Positions 30,651 to 33,548 of a stretch of DNA of 33,548 nucleotides are shown here, in pieces. The stretch comes from an uncultured Oscillospiraceae bacterium (GTDB taxonomy: Bacteria; Bacillota; Clostridia; Oscillospirales; Oscillospiraceae): the NCBI GenBank assembly GCA_910578735.1, contig CAJTSQ010000027.1, positions 1-33,548 of the forward strand, given 5' to 3'. The position numbers were made by a program, and so were the translations under genes. Below the pieces are notes generated by a model that did no database searches, had not been told where the DNA came from, and saw nothing but the letters and a program-made list of their open reading frames with translations. Numbering within the stretch: the first letter of the stretch is position 1; each line of letters begins with the position of its first letter.

Positions 30651-30725
30651 GGCCCGGTGGTCAAGCGGTTAAGACTCCGCCCTTTCACGGCGGCAACACG
30701 GGTTCGAGTCCCGTCCGGGTCACCA
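30651..30725 (+). tRNA. tRNA-Glu (TTC)
   Basis: 75 bases with CCA. Acceptor GGCCCGG/CCGGGTC, anticodon stem CCGCC/GGCGG, loop CTTTCAC, T arm GGTTCGAGTCC. Confidence 0.94.
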
Positions 30726-30747
30726 CCTTTTTCAGCCGTTTCCATAT

Positions 30748-30823
30748 GGAGGCATAGCTCAGCCGGTAGAGCGCTCGCCTCACACGCGAGAGGTCACAGA
30801 TTCGAGTTCTGTTGTCTCCACCA
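30748..30823 (+). tRNA. tRNA-Val (CAC)
   Basis: 76 bases with CCA. Acceptor GGAGGCA/TGTCTCC, anticodon stem CTCGC/GCGAG, loop CTCACAC. It reads GUG, a frequent codon in this GC-rich genome. Confidence 0.93.
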
Positions 30824-30824
30824 G

Positions 30825-30861
30825 AAAATCACCTGGATTCATTTGAATTCGGGTGATTTTT
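30825..30861 (+). terminator. terminator of the tRNA operon
   Basis: AAAATCACC (30825-30833) pairs with GGTGATTTT (30852-30860) and runs into TTCTTTG TTTTT. It starts 2 bases after the last CCA. Confidence 0.82.
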
Positions 30862-30904
30862 CTTTGTTTTTGCAACGCTCTGCTCTCTTTATCAACAATA
30901 ATAA

Positions 30905-30975
30905 GCGCAGCTGCGCCGATGCACTGGGGGGCGGCCATTGGCCGCCAACAAGCGGTACCAGGTATATACCGGTAC
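30905..30975. repeat. cluster of short perfect palindromes
   Basis: GCGCAGCTGCGC (30905-30916), GGCGGCC-ATT-GGCCGCC (30930-30946) and GGTATATACC (30961-30970) within 70 bases of otherwise non-coding sequence between the tRNA terminator and the next gene. Meaning unknown; could be debris of palindromic repeats. Confidence 0.4.
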
Positions 30976-31028
30976 ATTGCTTTCCGCTACTGTCAGTGCC
31001 TATAAACGGGGATTGAAAGCCACTTGCG

Positions 31029-31402
31029 ATGGTGATATACTTTGCTTATGCCAATTCGACAGGCTCTGAATTTGTAATATTGGAGGAAAACATGATGCAG
31101 GAAGCCGTCTTAAAGGTAAAAGAATTAGGTGCGCCGCCGGAGGGCTTTGAAGGTGATGCGTTTCCCGGAGACGAAGGGTTTCCCTCGGATGAAACCCTCG
31201 ATTTGTGGGAGGAATATCAAGATGCGGTCGATTCTATCACATGGCCGGAATTGAATGGACAGTTTTGCATTGTATCGAAAGTGTTTTTAATCCTGAAGCC
31301 ATAGAGGATTTCCGAACTCTGATTGAGAAGTGCAATTCGGACATGATGAAGAATATGTTGCTGGAGCGGCTTCAGAATTATATCCGCGACAGAGAAGGAT
31401 AG
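31029..31402 (+). pseudogene. hypothetical acidic protein gene with a single-base frameshift
   Basis: Frame one runs from ATG 31029 (MVIYFAYANSTGSEFVILEE) through LWEEYQDAVDSITWPELNGQ to a stop at 31304. The -1 frame continues the same kind of sequence as VFNPEAIEDFRTLIEKC, then KNMLLERLQNYIRDREG, to a stop at 31402. The natural join lies near the T5 run at 31286-31290 (GTGTTTTTAATCC), where one lost base would restore a protein of about 124 residues. Base composition is clearly more AT-rich than its neighbours, suggesting acquisition. No good ribosome site is seen. No family recognised. Confidence 0.45.
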
Positions 31403-31415
31403 CTCCAGTCGATAG

Positions 31416-31446
31416 GGGGGATTTCATCTTTTTGGTGAAATCCCCC
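31416..31446. terminator. hairpin behind the frameshifted gene
   Basis: Perfect 11-base arms GGGGGATTTCA / TGAAATCCCCC with a 9-base T-rich loop, 14 bases after the second-frame stop. There is no T run after the stem. Confidence 0.5.
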
Positions 31447-31560
31447 TTGACAAATGTTCTCTTGGCACAACGGTTTTACAAGTTTATAAGGTGGAAGCAT
31501 GAGGGAAAGCGCTAACGGAGGTTCCAGAAGGATGGCGGCTTTGGATTCGGCGGGCAGAAA

Positions 31561-31615
31561 GAATGCATATAGTAAAAGCAGTCCCAAAAGACTGGCCAGT
31601 TTACTATATGCATTC
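31561..31615. repeat. 16-base perfect inverted repeat with nested hairpin
   Basis: GAATGCATATAGTAAA (31561-31576) and its exact complement TTTACTATATGCATTC (31600-31615). The 23-base interval holds a second stem, CAGTC-CCAAAA-GACTG. It ends 5 bases past the glycosyltransferase stop and may act as its terminator (GTAAA/TTTAC at the stem top), or be a remnant of an inserted element. Confidence 0.6.
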
Positions 31616-31620
31616 CTGCG

Positions 31621-32703
31621 TTACGCAGTCTGTGCTGACAAGGCTTGAAAGACGGCTCGGTTGTGGAGGACCGCGGGGGAATCGGGTTTATAGAGGGCGG
31701 CCAGCTCGTTGAACGTTTCCGCTCTTTGGAGGCCGCCTAGGCGGCTGTGGCAGACGCACAGCTGGATACAGGGCAGATAGCCGTAGCAGTCAGGGGAGAC
31801 GAAGCCGCCCCGGCGGTCGTCACGGGCGCAGGTGAGGGCCAAAGCGTACCAGTAGGCGGCCTGCCGGTACTGCTCCCGCTGGAAAAACCAGAGGCCGATG
31901 TCGCAGCAGACCTCGGCCCGGGGCCGGTCATAGGTGAACGTGCGCAGCAGCGCCGCCAGCGCCGCCTGGCCGCGGCCCAGCTCTTTGTGGCAGTAGGCGC
32001 AGTGGCAGCATGCGTCAATGTTGTTCTCCACCCACCCCCGGCCCTCCTCCAGGAATGCCTCAAAGACCTCCAGGGCCTCCTCCCAGCGGTGATGGTAGTA
32101 GAGCTCCCGGCCATAGTAGAACTGTTGGCGGGGCTCCAGCTCCTTTCCCGCCTCCAGCTGACTCTGATAGATACGCAGATTTCGGTCCGGGTCGGAGGGG
32201 CGGGTCTTTTTGTGGGTGACGGCAAAATCCCCGTACAGAACAGTCCCGACCGGGGGGACCACCTCGTGGACGGCTCCGACCCAGCTCATACCGGCCCGGT
32301 TTTTGATGAGCCGCTCCCGGTAGTAGGAGAAGGTCACCCGGCCGCTCCCGTCGAAGCCGGTGTGGTAGGGGGCCATGACCACCGAGACGCCGGGGTCCAG
32401 CTCCTCCTTCAGGGCTCGGAATTTCTCCTGGTCCTCCTCAAGAAGTACGTCGTCGGCGTCCAGCCACAGACAGTAGTCCATGGCCGCGTGGGAAAAGGAC
32501 TCGTTTCGGGCGGCGGCGAAGTCGTCCCGCCAGAGGAAGTCGAAGATTTTGTCCGTGTAGCGGGCGGCGATCTCCCTGGTGCGGTCGGTGGAGCCGGTGT
32601 CCACAATGACGATCTCGTCCACCAGCTCCGCCGCGCTGTCCAGACAGCGCGCCAGCACATCCTCCTCGTTTTTTACAATCATGCATAGGCTGATACTCAC
32701 CAT
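31621..32703 (-). CDS. family 2 glycosyltransferase with TPR-like C-terminus (SunS-like)
   Basis: 360 residues from the ATG at 32703 (AAGGAG 8 bases upstream). Residues 1-110 are a GT-A domain: ISLCMIVKNEEDVLARCLDS, EIVIVDTGSTDRTREIA, and the metal-binding WLDADD. WVGAVHEVV near residue 160 is typical of this subgroup. From about residue 190 the text is helical and repeat-like, with paired aromatic helices (QFYYGRELYYHHRWEEALEV and QYRQAAYWYALALTC), as in TPR-bearing relatives of the SunS glycosyltransferase. Substrate is probably a protein; the next gene on the same strand encodes a collagen-like spore-surface protein, a known type of target for O-glycosylation. That link is inference from position. 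Confidence 0.82.
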   Translation of the reverse strand: MVSISLCMIVKNEEDVLARCLDSAAELVDEIVIVDTGSTDRTREIAARYTDKIFDFLWRDDFAAARNESFSHAAMDYCLWLDADDVLLEEDQEKFRALKEELDPGVSVVMAPYHTGFDGSGRVTFSYYRERLIKNRAGMSWVGAVHEVVPPVGTVLYGDFAVTHKKTRPSDPDRNLRIYQSQLEAGKELEPRQQFYYGRELYYHHRWEEALEVFEAFLEEGRGWVENNIDACCHCAYCHKELGRGQAALAALLRTFTYDRPRAEVCCDIGLWFFQREQYRQAAYWYALALTCARDDRRGGFVSPDCYGYLPCIQLCVCHSRLGGLQRAETFNELAALYKPDSPAVLHNRAVFQALSAQTA

Positions 32704-32730
32704 ATGGCAGTCTCCTTTGCTCAGATATAG

Positions 32731-32765
32731 GGGGGACCCCCACCGGTGAAACCGGTGAGAGTCCC
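32731..32765. repeat. nested hairpin between collagen-like and glycosyltransferase genes
   Basis: Inner CACCGGT-GAA-ACCGGTG (32741-32757) inside GGGAC...GTCCC. It lies in the gap between the two minus-strand genes and could attenuate read-through from the first to the second. No T run. Confidence 0.45.
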
Positions 32766-32794
32766 TCTTTGCTGGAAAAATGACCGCGCCGTCC

Positions 32795-33337
32795 TTAATC
32801 ACTCAGTCGAATGATGGACAGGGACGCGCCCACTCCGTTGCCCATCAGAGTGGCGCCTCCAATCGTATCGGTGTACATCTGAAGGGAGAGGGTGTCGCCC
32901 GCGTTCAGCGTACGCAGGATCCGGCATTCAAAGCTGGAGAGGGAAGCCAACGGCGCGATGACGGAGTCCTCCATGCGCACGTTGTTGTACATCAGCCGGG
33001 TTCCCATCTTCAGGGCCGCGGTGATATTCACATGGTAGGTGATCAGATAGATACCGCTTTTGCTCACCGTAAACACCGTGTTGTCCGGGCTGACGGTGAT
33101 CTCCGGGGAGAGAAGCTGGGTGTCGGGCAGAGGAATGGGGGTGCCGCCTGCAGCCACCTGGAGCTTGGGACCCCTGGTATTGGCCGCATAGGCGGAAATC
33201 AGGCTGGGACCTGTGGCCCCGGCGGGGCCGGTGGGACCTTTGGGGCCCGTCGCACCGGTCGGGGCCGGCAGGGCCGGTAGAGCCGTCAATATATGCACAA
33301 CAAGGGTAATCCCTGAAATCATGCGAATTTCACACAT
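32795..33337 (-). CDS. BclA-like collagen-repeat protein (spore surface), apparent frameshift near the start
   Basis: The certain part has six Gly-x-y triplets (TGATGPKGPTGPAGATGPS) and a C-terminal domain of about 120 residues (TVSPDNTVFTVSKSGIYLIT, NAGDTLSLQMYTD, ASLSIIRL) like the trimeric jelly-roll of exosporium protein BclA. Ahead of it the frame reads as a hydrophobic stretch (MISGITLVVHILTALPALPA) from ATG 33337 or 33322, neither with a ribosome site. In the neighbouring frame the same DNA reads CCAYIDGSTGPAGP, a natural collagen-like start; removing one C of the four at 33264-33261 joins it exactly as GPAGPTGATGP. The real N-terminus is therefore uncertain; this may be an indel, phase variation or sequence error. 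Confidence 0.65.
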   Translation of the reverse strand: MCEIRMISGITLVVHILTALPALPAPTGATGPKGPTGPAGATGPSLISAYAANTRGPKLQVAAGGTPIPLPDTQLLSPEITVSPDNTVFTVSKSGIYLITYHVNITAALKMGTRLMYNNVRMEDSVIAPLASLSSFECRILRTLNAGDTLSLQMYTDTIGGATLMGNGVGASLSIIRLSD

Positions 33338-33372
33338 CTTAAAGACAATTAAACAGCCCCTATAATTACACC

Positions 33373-33417
33373 AAAAACGCCGTAGCAAGGTTGGACAAGC
33401 CTTGATATGGCGTTTTT
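33373..33417. terminator. bidirectional hairpin terminator
   Basis: AAAAACGCC (33373-33381) pairs with GGCGTTTTT (33409-33417); inside, CAAGG pairs with CCTTG. The A run and T run make it usable in both directions. Confidence 0.65.
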
Positions 33418-33433
33418 AAGTGGGGGATTTTCT

Positions 33434-33467
33434 ACGCCGTAGGTTTCCAAAATCTGCGGCGTTTTTT
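33434..33467 (+). terminator. hairpin terminator before the right-edge gene
   Basis: ACGCCG (33434-33439) pairs with CGGCGT (33457-33462), followed by TTTTT. Together with the previous hairpin it insulates the gene starting at 33499. Confidence 0.7.
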
Positions 33468-33498
33468 CATGTCCAGACACCGAAAGGAGCGGAGAACC

Positions 33499-33548
33499 AT
33501 GCCAGTATTCCGCGTGGAGAGAAACAAGGGCTACACGGTCATGTCCAA
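33499..33548 (+). CDS. start of a probable replisome-organiser/helix-turn-helix gene (cut by window end)
   Basis: ATG at 33499 with AAAGGAG upstream. Only 16 codons are visible: MPVFRVERNKGYTVMS. This start closely resembles replication-initiation or helix-turn-helix proteins of clostridial integrative conjugative elements and phages (MAVFRVExxxxYTVMSNHHL...), so a mobile element may begin here. Based on recalled pattern and very little sequence. Confidence 0.45.
   Translation, partial: MPVFRVERNKGYTVMS

Noticed and set aside
31260..31300. Programmed -1 ribosomal frameshift
   Set aside because: The G-TTT-TTA site would require a mismatched P-site codon, and no stimulatory structure is evident; single-base loss is simpler.
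1..33548. CRISPR array or cas genes
   Set aside because: No regularly spaced direct repeats and no Cas-like proteins were found.

Overview
The window looks like chromosomal DNA of a GC-rich, endospore-forming, gut-type Clostridium relative. The Oscillospiraceae (Flavonifractor or Oscillibacter-like) are my best guess. This rests on spore genes (yaaL-bofA, spoVT, a BclA-like collagen protein), a clostridial single-chain PurL, a ParE/ParC-type topoisomerase pair, DUF1540, DUF3793 and YitT families, strong AGGAGG ribosome sites, and many short palindromic intergenic repeats beginning TGTAGGG. The taxon is inference; no rRNA gene is present.

Layout. 1-506: mobile-DNA debris (IS630 transposase fragment and a probable phage-type remnant). 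580-2628: a decayed iron-uptake locus. It has a DUF3793 gene, a flavodoxin reduced to its two ends, fragments of FecCD-type permease, and a siderophore-binding protein lacking its start and an internal block. Three near-identical GTTAGT-N4-ACTAAC palindromes, probably metalloregulator operators, lie here. 2786-7421 (minus strand): bofA and yaaL, a three-SLH surface protein, a transglutaminase-like lipoprotein without its catalytic Cys, a LUD-domain protein and a YitT-family membrane protein. 7569-12246 (minus): topoisomerase parE and parC with a DMP19-like gene between them.

12421-16962: a hypothetical protein, an orphan CDP-glucose 4,6-dehydratase, spoVT behind a sigma-G-like promoter, a GtrA membrane protein (minus) and a YfcC-family transporter. 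17030-18565: a histidine-ammonia-lyase homologue in which the MIO-forming Ala-Ser-Gly triad is missing while imidazole-recognition residues remain. With the transporter it forms the most interesting unit here, a candidate ergothioneine or related imidazole-betaine lyase module. 18680-23136: rpoN, a ParB-like gene overlapping a metallophosphoesterase gene, a Cys-rich DUF1540 gene, a DUF2238-like membrane protein and a small hypothetical. 23254-30410: pgeF, an orphan oligopeptide-type binding lipoprotein framed by palindromic repeats, purL, and a coupled membrane protein.

30535-30823: a tRNA operon (Met, Glu, Val) behind a near-consensus promoter. 30824-33548: a frameshifted small gene, several inverted repeats, a GT2-TPR glycosyltransferase, a BclA-like collagen protein with an apparent frameshift in a four-base homopolymer, and the first codons of what looks like a replisome-organiser gene of an integrative element at the right edge.

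The housekeeping blocks (topoisomerase, purL, rpoN, spore regulators) look intact. Decay and novelty sit at both ends and in the transporter-lyase pair.
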